A DNA stretch of 40,197 nucleotides from a bacterium (GTDB lineage: Bacteria; T1Sed10-126). The DNA lies in NCBI GenBank assembly GCA_003554945.1, contig PWHN01000106.1:1-40197 (forward strand), read 5' to 3'. Below are positions 7,316-16,264 of this stretch, in pieces. The translations under genes and the position numbers were made by a program. The notes under the pieces were generated by a model. It saw only the letters and a program-made list of their open reading frames with translations, did not search any database and was not told the DNA's origin. The stretch's first letter is position 1, and every line of letters begins with the position of its first letter.

Positions 7316-7744
7316 ATGAGTTCCAAGAATTTCACCCCACACAACCCCTATCTTGCGGTTGATGCAATTATCCGTTATGAAGAGGGGATAGTTCTTGTTA
7401 AACGAAAAAATCCTCCGCTTGGCTGGGCACTGCCCGGAGGTTTTGTGGAATACGGGGAGAGCGTTGAGACAGCAGTGGAACGGGAAGTGCGTGAGGAGAC
7501 CGGACTGGAGCTGGAAGACATCAAGCAGTGGAAAGTTTTTTCGCGGCCGGAGCGTGATCCGCGTAAGCACGTTGTAACGGTCTGTTTTACCGCCGAGGGA
7601 AAGGGTAAATTAAAAGCGGCTACAGATGTAAAAGAAGCACAGGTCTGGAGTCCCGACCGACGCATACCGGAGCTTGCCTTTGACCACGAGCAGATCCTGG
7701 AGCAATATCTCCAGGAATATGAAGGAGGAGATAACGATGGATAA
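7316..7744 (+). CDS. Nudix hydrolase
   Basis: A 142-residue Nudix hydrolase. The catalytic Nudix box is complete, with GGFVEYGES at its start and REVREETGLEL at its end (residues about 41-66), giving Mg-dependent cleavage of a nucleoside diphosphate linked to another group. The protein resembles the small MutT/ADP-ribose-pyrophosphatase-like subgroup, and WALPGGFVEYGE is typical of ADP-ribose or nucleotide-sugar hydrolases. The substrate cannot be fixed from sequence. The ATG at 7316 is chosen over an in-frame TTG at 7298 because AAGGAGA lies at 7301-7307. The 3' end overlaps the mannose-1-phosphate guanylyltransferase gene by eight bases, so a link to nucleotide-sugar metabolism is plausible. 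Confidence 0.9.
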   Translation: MSSKNFTPHNPYLAVDAIIRYEEGIVLVKRKNPPLGWALPGGFVEYGESVETAVEREVREETGLELEDIKQWKVFSRPERDPRKHVVTVCFTAEGKGKLKAATDVKEAQVWSPDRRIPELAFDHEQILEQYLQEYEGGDNDG

Positions 7745-8825
7745 GCTGGCTGTGATAATGGCCGGAGGAACCGGGACGCGGTTCTGGCCGATGTCGCGCA
7801 GCGATCGGCCCAAGCAGGTGATAAGCCTCGAGGACGATCGAACCATGCTTGAAAATACTATCCGCCGTCTGCGTCACGTTTATAATCTTGAAAATATATA
7901 CGTGATTACTTCGCGGGAACACCGTCAACCGGTGCGTGAGGCCTGTGGAGACCTGCCGCCAGAAAATGTTATTGGCGAGCCAGAAGGGAGGGACACTGCC
8001 GCCTGTGCCGGCTGGGCCGGGCTGATCGCACGCGAAGAGCTGGGGCCCGAGACAGTAATTGGAGTCTTTCCGGCCGATCACCGTATTAGTCCGCGAGAGA
8101 AATTTATCACTGCGGTCGAAGCGGCCAGCCAGGCCGCCACTGAGCTTGACGGACTGGTGACGTTTGGAATTCGCCCTGCCTTTGCCTCAACAGGTTACGG
8201 CTATATCAATTATGACGAATCAGAAAGTCGAGAATTTTCCCAGAAAAAGGTCTTTGCAGTTAAAAAATTTACTGAGAAGCCTGACAAAAAATTAGCTCGC
8301 CAATTTATTGAAGCCGGTGATTATCTCTGGAACAGCGGCATGTTTTTCTGGACAGCGCGGCGGATATTAGCTGAAATAGAAGAGTATATGCCCGGACTGA
8401 GTGAGGGCCTGGAAAAAATCCGGGATGATTGGCAGCAGAGCCGGAGCTGGGAAAAGGCGGCTGAAAGTCACTACTCAACGCTTCCCCAGACCTCGATCGA
8501 CTACGGGATTCTTGAAAAATCCAGCCGTGTATGGACGCTACCGGTTGATTTTGACTGGTTGGACCTGGGGACCTGGGATGCCCTGGAAAATCTCTTTGAG
8601 AGGGATGACGCGGGGAACGTGGTTTTTGGTGACTGTGAAATAGTGGATGGGACCAACAATATCATCGTTTCTGCGGAAGGACCTTTTATTGGTTGTGTTG
8701 GCGCGGAAGACTTGATTGTTGTTACAACTGATGACGCTGTGCTTGTATGTGACCGTAATCGAGCGGAGGAAGTAAAGAAGCTCGTTAATAAGCTTAAAGG
8801 TGCAGATATGGACGAGTTATTGTAG
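7737..8825 (+). CDS. manC: Mannose-1-phosphate guanylyltransferase
   Basis: This enzyme makes GDP-mannose from mannose-1-phosphate and GTP, providing mannose for surface polysaccharides. The 362-residue protein has the nucleotidyltransferase signature AGGTGTRFWPMSR near residues 9-21, the lysine in RPKQ, FPADHRI (the metal/nucleotide loop), the FTEKPDKKLA sugar-phosphate segment and GDYLWNSGMFFW. Its length matches the single-domain form; the phosphomannose isomerase cupin domain of larger ManC proteins is absent. GGAGGAG precedes the ATG at 7737. It is translationally coupled to the Nudix gene. A related NDP-hexose pyrophosphorylase is unlikely given the WNSGMFFW and EKP motifs. Confidence 0.92.
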   Translation: MDKLAVIMAGGTGTRFWPMSRSDRPKQVISLEDDRTMLENTIRRLRHVYNLENIYVITSREHRQPVREACGDLPPENVIGEPEGRDTAACAGWAGLIAREELGPETVIGVFPADHRISPREKFITAVEAASQAATELDGLVTFGIRPAFASTGYGYINYDESESREFSQKKVFAVKKFTEKPDKKLARQFIEAGDYLWNSGMFFWTARRILAEIEEYMPGLSEGLEKIRDDWQQSRSWEKAAESHYSTLPQTSIDYGILEKSSRVWTLPVDFDWLDLGTWDALENLFERDDAGNVVFGDCEIVDGTNNIIVSAEGPFIGCVGAEDLIVVTTDDAVLVCDRNRAEEVKKLVNKLKGADMDELL

Positions 8826-9013
8826 TAATAATCTGAGTGCTTGGTTCTCAGAACGGAGAAACTGCAAAACTGCTTCCTAAAATAGTAAAAAGGATTTCAA
8901 CAGAGCCTTTGTCGTTGAGCGAATAATTTATAAAAGTGAATAATACGACTGAACTTTAACCGGCTTACCGTCGATAATTGTACTAAAGCTTTTATCGAAG
9001 GGAGCTGGTTAAG

Positions 9014-9211
9014 GTGGAGGACGATTCTGGACGGGAATTCGAGAAATTTATGAGAGCTCAAATCAACCAGGTTTTTACCTTTAAGAAAGAGCTCGAAAAT
9101 AAACTGGTTATGTCAGTCGATAGCGAGAAGGCGGCCCGCATGTGGGTGAGTTTGCGCGCTGACGACTTTCGCAAGTCCTTCGATAAAAAAACGACCATTC
9201 TTACCGAGTGA
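9014..9211 (+). CDS. Small hypothetical protein
   Basis: A 65-residue acidic/basic mixed protein with no recognised domain, signal peptide or membrane segment. GTG start with GGAGCT eight bases upstream. It looks helical (residues 5-45) and ends in a charged stretch, DDFRKSFDKKTT. It stands alone between manC and the TPR gene. The upstream gap 8826-9013 contains an inverted repeat of TCGATA and TATCGA around 8973-9000 but no clear promoter. No function is proposed. Confidence 0.5.
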   Translation: MEDDSGREFEKFMRAQINQVFTFKKELENKLVMSVDSEKAARMWVSLRADDFRKSFDKKTTILTE

Positions 9212-9312
9212 ATAATCTCCCCATTAATTCTTTCTTTCCTTCCTGAACAGGTGAAAATTACAGAATTTTTGAATTTTATGCTAAAATATACAAAAAGGAG
9301 GGCGAGTCTGCC

Positions 9313-10797
9313 TTGAAAAAAATAACTATATTTTCTGTCGCATGTTTGTTTCTGTTCATGGGTCTGCCCTTAAGGGCAGATGACCCCGGAACTATGTTTC
9401 TTGAAGCAGATCAGTTATTAGAAGCTGGCGAGTTAGATGAGGCGGCGGAACTATATCAAGCAGTAATTGACAGCGAGCCCGACGATACCCTGCGCTACGA
9501 TGCCAAAGAATCGCTGGGCGAAATTAATTTTGAAAAGGGCCGGCTGGGAGAAGCGCGGCAGTATTTTAAGACTGTCAGCGAAAACCATCCGGATCAACTG
9601 GCCCGTGGATTTGCTCTTTTCAGTAAGATTGAAATAGCTCTGCTTGAGGACGACCTGCGTGAGGCAGAGGAACTTATCCGACGTTTTGAATCTAATCATC
9701 CAGACCATCCCATCTATTCAGTAGTTCAGGAAGAATTTTCTGAATTGATAGATCCTACCCCGGAACCAGAGCCAGAACCTGATCCTGAAGTTCCCGAACC
9801 GCCCGATGATCCACCGGAAGAGGAGCCGCCAACCGAAGAGATACCCCCTGATCCGGAGCAGGCACTGGCCGAGGACCCTGAGTTGCGCCGTCAGCTAATT
9901 GCTGAGCTGGAACGGCTCAAACGGCGGGAAATGAGGCTGGAGGAACAGTATGAGGCCAGTCGGCAAAAAGTCGAAGACTTAGAGAGACAGCTTGAAGAAA
10001 TTCCGCGCCCGGAAATTTTAAGGGATGAGATAGCCGCCCGGGTGGAAGAGCGACTGGATGAGCTGCGCCGCCGTAATCGGGAATTGCTCGAAAGATTGGA
10101 GTCTACTTCAGCTCAAAATAGGGAGCTGGCAGAACGGCTGACTGAGTATCAGTCCAGGCTGGCGGAGCTTGAGGACGAGAATGAACTTTTAACCAGGCAG
10201 AACCAGCGCTTGACCGAGGCAATATCACAGGAAATCGTTTCCCTTGTCCGGGAAGGGCGGTTAACCGATATTGCCCGCGAAGTTGAATTAACAGACACGG
10301 CCGTCGCGGCCCTGGATGAACGGGAAGAATCACTGCGTGCTCGGGCCCGGCAAGCCATAAGTGAAAGCAAATACGACGTTGCTCTAAACAATTTGCATCC
10401 GCTGCTTCAGGAAGACCCAACGGCGGTTGACCATTATCTTGCCGCCCAGGCTTACTGGCGGTTGAGCGGTGAGCCGATTCCGGCACTTGAACATGTAAGC
10501 CGGTCAATTGAGATGGCTGAAGACCCGGACCCGGAGCGATTATTACTTAAAGCGGAGATACTCCTGGAGGCCGACCAGAGGGCCGAGTTAGAACAATTCC
10601 TGGCGCGCTGGGGGAACTGGTTGAACGAGCATGCGGAAGACGAAAATGAGTCCCGCTGGTTTTTAATACGAGGTCGCCGCCTCTTGAACATGGGCGCTGA
10701 CGACCGGGCATTTTTTGAGTTGATGCGCTCTGTAAACGCTGCTCCCGGCAGTGCCTGGGCTCAGCAGGCCAGGACCATAATTAACGAAGAGCTTTGA
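9313..10797 (+). CDS. Exported TPR / coiled-coil protein
   Basis: A 494-residue protein with a classical signal peptide (residues 1-22, cleavage after LRA). A TPR-like region (about 25-130, units such as EAGELDEAAELYQAVIDSEPDD) is followed by a Pro/Glu-rich linker (about 148-182), a long charged coiled coil (about 185-310) and a second TPR-like region (about 335-490, VALNNLHPLLQEDP). The layout suggests a periplasmic scaffold that spans from an anchored end through the proline-rich linker. TTG start with AAAAAGGAGGG at 9293-9302. The last bases overlap the start of the MurG-like gene, so production of the two is coupled and a role in envelope assembly is likely but unproven. I do not recognise a named family. 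Confidence 0.75.
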   Translation: MKKITIFSVACLFLFMGLPLRADDPGTMFLEADQLLEAGELDEAAELYQAVIDSEPDDTLRYDAKESLGEINFEKGRLGEARQYFKTVSENHPDQLARGFALFSKIEIALLEDDLREAEELIRRFESNHPDHPIYSVVQEEFSELIDPTPEPEPEPDPEVPEPPDDPPEEEPPTEEIPPDPEQALAEDPELRRQLIAELERLKRREMRLEEQYEASRQKVEDLERQLEEIPRPEILRDEIAARVEERLDELRRRNRELLERLESTSAQNRELAERLTEYQSRLAELEDENELLTRQNQRLTEAISQEIVSLVREGRLTDIAREVELTDTAVAALDEREESLRARARQAISESKYDVALNNLHPLLQEDPTAVDHYLAAQAYWRLSGEPIPALEHVSRSIEMAEDPDPERLLLKAEILLEADQRAELEQFLARWGNWLNEHAEDENESRWFLIRGRRLLNMGADDRAFFELMRSVNAAPGSAWAQQARTIINEEL

Positions 10798-11861
10798 GTT
10801 CCGGCAGCGCTGTGGAGCTGGCGCTTGCCTCTGGTCCTACCGGTGGTCATTTGCTACCGGCAATATTAACCGCCCGGCAGTTTCAGCATTACGGTATTAA
10901 TACCTGTCTATTTTCATCCGCCCCCGCATCTCATCCTCTATTAAACAATTATGAAGGAGAATACAGCCGTCTGCGAATTAAAAATTGGTCGGCAGTGGAC
11001 TTATTAGCAAAAATTCAGGGACTGCAGGAGCTTTCGCATCATTTTTTTCGTCTTCGCAAACAGATTCGTGAATATGACGCTCTGCTTGCTTTCGGGGGGT
11101 ATTCATCGGTCCCTGTAATTGCTTCGGCACTTTATGCTCGCAAACCAATTTATCTGCAGGAACAGAATCGTATCCCCGGCAAAACGACACTTCTGTTCAG
11201 TAATTTTGCCCGGTCAGTCTTCTATGGTCTGCCACCGCTTAAACGAGGGGGCGAGCAGCGCTGGTATTTAACCGGTAACCCGACTCGTCCGGTGAAAACT
11301 ATCTCCGACTCCTGGTTTGGAGACAATCATTTGCTGGTCGTGCTCGGTGGTTCCCAGGGCTCGTTGGAACTTTCAGAACATCTCTCAAAAACAGGAGGCG
11401 AACTTCTTGAGGAGGGGTGGAAGATATATTACGTGGCCGGTAAGTTTGGTCGTGATTTGAGGGGAAGGTTTGAAGATTATGATAATTTTCGTCAGGTTGA
11501 GTTTACCAACCAGTTACCGGAGATCATGTCTTGCGCCACCTGTGTATGGAGTCGTGCCGGCGCCGGGACCGTAAGTGAACTGGCCGTATATAACGTTCCG
11601 GCGCTGCTGTTTCCCTTCAAAGCTGCGGCCGACTCGCATCAGCATTATAATGCCGGCTGGCTGGCTGGTATTGGCCCGGCCCGGGTAATAAAAAAGGGGG
11701 AGGACAACAAATTAGTGGAGCTGACAAAGCGGCTTTCGGAAGCAAAATCTGGTTATGATTTACCCGCTGAAATGGAGACGGAAGCAGCGGGAAAAATAGT
11801 TACGACCATGATTGATGATTTGTCTTTAGAAAAAACGGATGAGGTAGTAAACAATGAGTGA
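10794..11861 (+). CDS. murG: MurG-like UDP-GlcNAc:lipid glycosyltransferase
   Basis: MurG transfers GlcNAc from UDP-GlcNAc to lipid I, giving lipid II for peptidoglycan, on the inner face of the membrane. The 355-residue protein has the family motifs in order: GPTGGHLLPA (GGTGGH loop, first glycine changed to P), FGGYSSVPVIASA, LQEQNRIPGK (HEQN variant with Q for H), GNPTRP, VLGGSQGS, and the nucleotide-binding SRAGAGTVSELAV followed by FPFKAAADSHQHYNA. Length is normal. It starts at TTG overlapping the previous stop codon and lies outside any cell-division cluster. Because of the GP for GG and Q for H changes, a specialised paralogue is possible, acting on a different lipid-linked sugar. Confidence 0.82.
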   Translation: MSSGSAVELALASGPTGGHLLPAILTARQFQHYGINTCLFSSAPASHPLLNNYEGEYSRLRIKNWSAVDLLAKIQGLQELSHHFFRLRKQIREYDALLAFGGYSSVPVIASALYARKPIYLQEQNRIPGKTTLLFSNFARSVFYGLPPLKRGGEQRWYLTGNPTRPVKTISDSWFGDNHLLVVLGGSQGSLELSEHLSKTGGELLEEGWKIYYVAGKFGRDLRGRFEDYDNFRQVEFTNQLPEIMSCATCVWSRAGAGTVSELAVYNVPALLFPFKAAADSHQHYNAGWLAGIGPARVIKKGEDNKLVELTKRLSEAKSGYDLPAEMETEAAGKIVTTMIDDLSLEKTDEVVNNE

Positions 11862-12708
11862 TAATTTATTATCCAGAGCCCTGGGAAAAATTGAATACGC
11901 CCTGCTTGACTTTGAGACAACCGGTAGTTCACCGGCCTACGGTCACCGGGTTTGTGAGCTTGGACTGCTTGTGATTGAAATGGAAAATAACGACGGGCAG
12001 TTGGACTATCGACCGGTTGAAAGTTATCAGCAACTAATTGATCCCCGGCGGGAAATTTCACCGGGGGCTCGGGCCGTCAACGGAATAACCAGAGATATGG
12101 TTGAAGGTAAACCATTTTTTGAAGAAATTACCGAGCCGCTCCTCGAACTGATTTCTGAGCGTCCACTGGTTGCTCACCACGCCCCATTTGATATGAAGTT
12201 CCTGGTGGCTGAACTGGAGCTTGCCGGCGAGGCCTTCCCAAATGTCCCCGTGCTGGACAGTTGTGCGCTTGCTCGGAGGCAATTTGATTTTGCCAGCAAC
12301 GCGCTCGAAAATATCGCCGCCACACTGGGAGTTGACAGGCCAACTCATCGGGCACTGGACGATGTTCAGGCGCTGGCTGATGTCTGGACACATTTGCTTG
12401 CCCAATTAATTGAACGGGGAGTGCAGAACCTGGGGGAACTGTTAGAAAAACAGGGCGGCGAAGTTAAGGTCACCAAACCGGATTCTCCCCGTTCTTTACC
12501 GCTTCCAATTAACGAAGCCCTGGCTACTCGCCGCCCCTTGAAAATAGAATATCAGAGCGCCGGTGGCCGCCGCTCAACCCGTAGAATTACCCCCCTGAAA
12601 GCGACGCGAAACAACGAGCGTGATTACCTGATTGCTCACTGCCACCGGTCCGGTGCGCAGCGCACCTTTAGGATTGATCGTATAATCGGGGTGGATGGTG
12701 GGGAGTAG
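11854..12708 (+). CDS. DEDDh 3'-5' exonuclease fused to a WYL domain
   Basis: A 284-residue two-domain protein. Residues 15-195 form a DnaQ-type exonuclease with ExoI LLDFETTGS (D19, E21), ExoII HHAPFDMKFL and ExoIII HRALDDVQAL, so the four acidic metal ligands and the catalytic histidine are present. After a linker, residues about 222-280 match the WYL fold: RPLKIEYQSAGG, then RRITPLKATRNN, DYLIAHCH and RTFRIDRIIGV. WYL domains usually bind ligands or nucleic acid and regulate the attached module. The gene overlaps the MurG-like gene by eight bases. The nuclease is probably active; its substrate and the WYL ligand are unknown. It is not the PolC proofreading subunit, which is much larger. 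Confidence 0.85.
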   Translation: MSDNLLSRALGKIEYALLDFETTGSSPAYGHRVCELGLLVIEMENNDGQLDYRPVESYQQLIDPRREISPGARAVNGITRDMVEGKPFFEEITEPLLELISERPLVAHHAPFDMKFLVAELELAGEAFPNVPVLDSCALARRQFDFASNALENIAATLGVDRPTHRALDDVQALADVWTHLLAQLIERGVQNLGELLEKQGGEVKVTKPDSPRSLPLPINEALATRRPLKIEYQSAGGRRSTRRITPLKATRNNERDYLIAHCHRSGAQRTFRIDRIIGVDGGE

Positions 12709-12714
12709 ATAGAA

Positions 12715-13416
12715 TTGCCGTCCAGCGAAAGCCAATCCTGGGTTGAACAGATAGCCGGAAAAATTTGGACCCGGGAGAAGTGGATACCCTGGAAGCTGAC
12801 GCAACTGCACGCCCGGATGACCCTGGTCAGACTGGAGCCAGGCTTGCTTCTGCACTCGCCGCTGCCGCTCAATAACTCCGACCTAAATTTTATTGAATCC
12901 AGGGGTGAAGTAAGGTGGATTGTTTCTCCAAACCGCTGGCATTATCGCTATTTAAAATCAGCGCGTGACCTTTTTGAGGAGGCAAAATTTTACCTGCCGC
13001 CAGCCCCGGCCCGCCGCTATCCCGAGCTTGATCCAGCCGGTACTCTTGATGCCGATCCAAATATCGCCGGCCAAAAACTAAAAATAATTCCGGTTGGCGG
13101 AAGCCCCCTCGTTGAAGAATACGTTTTTATCTTATCGCACCTGAGAACGGTAATTGTTGGCGATTTAATTGAATATTTTTATTCCCGGGGACCACTGCTT
13201 ATGCGTTTGATCGCGCGCCCCCACGGTGTTTACAACCATTACGACATCGCAAGAGTCTGGCGCTGGACAGTCTTTGACAGAGAAGTTATGCGCCGGGCGA
13301 TAAATGATATTCTTTCCTATCAACCGCGCCGTCTGATTCTCGCCCACGGTCCAGTGGCGGAAGACTCCGCCGCGGAAATTATTAAAAAGGTCTTCGACTG
13401 GCTGTTAAGTTCCTAA
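12715..13416 (+). CDS. DUF4336 family protein
   Basis: A 233-residue protein matching the DUF4336 family, a metallo-beta-lactamase-like fold usually lacking the full metal site. Typical segments are LLLHSPLPLNN near residue 44, VRWIVSPNRWHYRYL near residue 66, and the C-terminal PRRLILAHGPVAED. The family occurs in cyanobacteria and proteobacteria and has no established reaction. TTG start six bases after the exonuclease gene, with GGGGAG across its stop codon. It appears to close the operon that begins with the TPR gene. No signal peptide, so probably cytoplasmic. Confidence 0.75.
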   Translation: MPSSESQSWVEQIAGKIWTREKWIPWKLTQLHARMTLVRLEPGLLLHSPLPLNNSDLNFIESRGEVRWIVSPNRWHYRYLKSARDLFEEAKFYLPPAPARRYPELDPAGTLDADPNIAGQKLKIIPVGGSPLVEEYVFILSHLRTVIVGDLIEYFYSRGPLLMRLIARPHGVYNHYDIARVWRWTVFDREVMRRAINDILSYQPRRLILAHGPVAEDSAAEIIKKVFDWLLSS

Positions 13417-13602
13417 ACCGATTACCGTTATTATGAATCATCTGACCGGGAAATAAATACCCACTTTTTTCATAAACTGATACAAAAGGGACCAGTTAAG
13501 ACGTTTCTTTTTTTCCCTACAAATTGTCGATTTAGACTCTGTTTATAAACCCATTTTTACGCTCTTTGAAGTCCACAAAAATTATGTGTTTTTTGTGCCT
13601 TT

Positions 13603-13618
13603 TGGCTCGGAACTTGCT
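13603..13618 (+). promoter_or_regulatory. Sigma-54 (-24/-12) promoter for the diguanylate cyclase
   Basis: TGGCTCG-GAAC-TTGCT at 13603-13618 matches the RpoN consensus TGGCACG-N4-TTGCT with a single change, with the required GG and GC ten bases apart. Transcription would begin near 13630, leaving about 30 bases before ATG 13660, with GGGAGGA in between. The rest of the gap 13417-13602 is AT-rich and could hold activator sites; I see no riboswitch in it. Confidence 0.65.
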
Positions 13619-13659
13619 CATATATTTAGTGGGGGAAAATTAGGGAGGAAGTGAGAGAA

Positions 13660-15024
13660 ATGAAAAATTATAAAATGGGCAGTGATGTCTTTTGCTGGAT
13701 GCTGGAAAAGATGCCAGACGCATTTGCATATCACAAGATTATTACCGACCAGTCTGGCGAGCCGGTTGATTATCTGCTGCTGGATTGCAATAAAGCTTTC
13801 GAAGAAATAACCGGGCTAAAAAGGAGCGAGGTGCTTGGCCGGCCTATCACGGAAATCTTTCCGGGAATAGAAAACTCAGAGTTTGACTGGATAAAGAAAT
13901 ACGGCGAGGTGGCCTTAAACGGCACCAGCATCCATTTTGAACAGTATTCTGAACCATTGGACGCTTGGTATGAGGTTAGTGCTTACAGCGAAAAAAGAGG
14001 TTTTTTTGTTACGGTGTTTCGTGATGTGACGGAAAGAAGAGAAATCGAAAAAAAACTTCGAACTAGTGAGATGCGCTACCGGACCCTACACGACGCCCAC
14101 CAGGATGTTATCTGCCGCTGGAAACCGGATACGACTTTAACTTTTGCCAATGATAATTACTGCGACTTGTTTGGTTTGGAGGGAGACTTGAGTGAATACC
14201 GGTGGATTGACTTTCTTCCGGAAGCTGAGCAGTCAAAGATGAAGGAAACCCTGTCTGAACTGATAGCAGATCCCAAAAATTTAACCTACGAACATAAAGT
14301 TGTCAGCGCCAGCGGGGAGATCCGCTGGTATCAGTGGAAGGATACGCCCATATATGACGGTGATCGTCTGGTTGAATTTCAGTCGACAGGTCGGGATATC
14401 ACCAAATTGAAGGAAATTGAAGAAAAATTGCAGGAGAAGAACCGCAAGCTTGAACAGACGGAAAATAAGCTTCGGGCGGCTAACCTTTCGCTTGAGAAGC
14501 TGAGCCGTAGGGATTCACTGACTGAGCTGGGTAACAGGCGAGAATTTGATCGAAAATTTGAAGATGAATGGGAAAGAATGAACCGCGAAGGCGCGCCAAT
14601 TTCGCTAATCATCTTTGATATTGATCACTTCAAAAATTACAATGACCACTATGGTCACCCGGAGGGGGATAGAATTCTTCATGAAATTGGACAGACCATT
14701 GCGAGAGGGGCCCGGCGGCCCGCCGACTGTGCTGCTCGCATTGGCGGCGAAGAGTTCGCGCTTATTCTGCCTTACACCGGTGCGACCGGAGCGGAGAATG
14801 TGGCTAATGAAGTGCTCAATAACGTTAGAGGTTTGCACCTTCAGCACAGCTATTCAAACACCGCTGACGTGGTAACTATCAGTGCCGGCGTGGCTACCTG
14901 CGTGCCTGGTGTAGACAATAGTTTGGGCGAATTGTTAATCGATGCTGATCGAGCTCTATACAGAGCCAAAAGCGATGGCCGAAATTGTGTTCGTAGTACC
15001 AATGGAAAGATGAAAGCTATTTAG
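13660..15024 (+). CDS. Diguanylate cyclase with two PAS domains
   Basis: A 454-residue soluble signalling protein that should make cyclic di-GMP from two GTP. Two PAS domains (about residues 8-125 and 133-258; the second has the KVVSASGEIRWYQWKD end typical of PAS-PAC) are joined by a coiled coil (260-290) to a GGDEF domain (about 290-450). The active-site loop is GGEEF at 362-366, fully functional in type, and an inhibitory I-site RPAD sits five residues before it, so product feedback is expected. ATG 13660 is preferred over GTG 13651 because GGAGG at 13644-13648 is too close to the latter. Expression appears to be under sigma-54. The 3' end overlaps the convergent MFS gene by eight bases. 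Confidence 0.93.
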   Translation: MKNYKMGSDVFCWMLEKMPDAFAYHKIITDQSGEPVDYLLLDCNKAFEEITGLKRSEVLGRPITEIFPGIENSEFDWIKKYGEVALNGTSIHFEQYSEPLDAWYEVSAYSEKRGFFVTVFRDVTERREIEKKLRTSEMRYRTLHDAHQDVICRWKPDTTLTFANDNYCDLFGLEGDLSEYRWIDFLPEAEQSKMKETLSELIADPKNLTYEHKVVSASGEIRWYQWKDTPIYDGDRLVEFQSTGRDITKLKEIEEKLQEKNRKLEQTENKLRAANLSLEKLSRRDSLTELGNRREFDRKFEDEWERMNREGAPISLIIFDIDHFKNYNDHYGHPEGDRILHEIGQTIARGARRPADCAARIGGEEFALILPYTGATGAENVANEVLNNVRGLHLQHSYSNTADVVTISAGVATCVPGVDNSLGELLIDADRALYRAKSDGRNCVRSTNGKMKAI

Positions 15025-16234
15025 TTTTTTGAAATTTTTTGAACTGCATACGTAGCAATAAAACAAGTCCAACCGCAATACTGCAGCCGATAGTTGAGAT
15101 CAAGAAAATCAGGTTATAGTCACCGATAATGTCATATAATTGTCCGTAAATTACTGGTCCTAACAGCCCGCCAATGCCGTAGCTGGAAAATAGCAGACCG
15201 TAGTTTGCCCCCATGTTCTCAATTCCAAACAGGTCCGAGGTAACCACCGGATAAAGTATGAGCAGAGCACCGAAGGCCAGTCCAAACACCACCCCTGAGA
15301 GGTAGAAAGCCCAGGTCAGGCCAGCGGAAAGGTTGAACATAACTGCTGAGCTTCCCATCGCCAGGCAGGCCAGTCCCAACAGCAGTAGGTGGCCGACCTC
15401 ATCCGAGATCGCCCCCATGCTGACGCGGCCGAGGCCATTGAAGACGGCAATAACACTGAGAATAAAAGCGGCCGCCATTGGTTGAACGCCTGTCCCTTCA
15501 GCGTAGTAGACAACGTGACCCATTGTACCCAGACCAACGGTAAGAGCTAAAAACCAGGCCGTCCAGGCCAGCCAGAAGGTTGAAGTTTGAACCGTCTCCA
15601 ATGGTGTTAGATTCATCATTGATTCATGAACATTGTTTTCTTTGTTTTCATCCATTAGCTTCTTCGGTGGCAAAACCATTACTGTGGATGCCAGCGTGGT
15701 TAATCCTAAAAAACCAACGCCAAGACTTAAAAACGCGGTCTGCCAGCCGTATACTTCTATTATAAAATTAGCCAGTGGTGAGAGGATAAAGGAGCCGGCT
15801 CCAAATCCAAAAATAACAAGTCCGCTCATTAAGCCTTTTCGCTCAGGGAACCACTTGACCACGGTTGTAACCGGCGTTACGTAGGCGAATCCGGTTCCCA
15901 GTCCGCCGAGCACACCGTAGGTTAAACAGAGGAAGATGAGACCGGTAGAAAACCCGCTTAACAGGTATCCTGAGCTGAAGATTACTGCTCCTGCCAAACA
16001 GACGGGACGTGGGCCGTAAAGGTCCTGCAGCCAGCCTCCGAGGATCATTCCAATCGTGTAGAGCAAAAGAAAGATCGAAAAGGGCAGAGAAGCCTGGGCT
16101 CCCGACCAGCCAAACTCCTCAATTAAAGGGTCGACATAAACTCCCCAGACGTAAGCCACGCCCAGCACAAGCATAATCAACGTCCCCGCCGCAACTATAA
16201 GTGAGGGATGAATGTAAGAATTGGTTCGTCTCAT
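15017..16234 (-). CDS. MFS transporter, oxalate/formate antiporter (OFA)-like
   Basis: A 405-residue inner-membrane protein with twelve predicted hydrophobic helices, matching the OFA family of the major facilitator superfamily (OxlT-like, also monocarboxylate carriers). Seen features are GVAYVWGVYVDPL in helix 1, the loop 2-3 motif GGWLQDLYGPRP, and FPERKGLMSGLVIFGFGAGS in helix 5. The substrate is probably a small carboxylate such as lactate, oxalate or formate; it cannot be fixed here. The start at 16234 is chosen because GGGAGGTA lies six bases upstream; a longer frame begins at 16273 without a site. The gene is divergent from ppx, and an 8-bp inverted repeat lies between the two. Confidence 0.88.
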   Translation of the reverse strand: MRRTNSYIHPSLIVAAGTLIMLVLGVAYVWGVYVDPLIEEFGWSGAQASLPFSIFLLLYTIGMILGGWLQDLYGPRPVCLAGAVIFSSGYLLSGFSTGLIFLCLTYGVLGGLGTGFAYVTPVTTVVKWFPERKGLMSGLVIFGFGAGSFILSPLANFIIEVYGWQTAFLSLGVGFLGLTTLASTVMVLPPKKLMDENKENNVHESMMNLTPLETVQTSTFWLAWTAWFLALTVGLGTMGHVVYYAEGTGVQPMAAAFILSVIAVFNGLGRVSMGAISDEVGHLLLLGLACLAMGSSAVMFNLSAGLTWAFYLSGVVFGLAFGALLILYPVVTSDLFGIENMGANYGLLFSSYGIGGLLGPVIYGQLYDIIGDYNLIFLISTIGCSIAVGLVLLLRMQFKKFQKTK

Positions 16235-16264
16235 TTTATTTACCTCCCAAAAAATTTTTAGAAA

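Noticed and set aside
10103-10507. Antisense reading frame inside the TPR/coiled-coil gene
   Set aside because: It is a shadow of a long coding region with biased codons; no ribosome-binding site and no family resemblance.
13417-13602. c-di-GMP riboswitch before the diguanylate cyclase
   Set aside because: None of the conserved GEMM bases or paired stems are visible; the region is plain AT-rich DNA.
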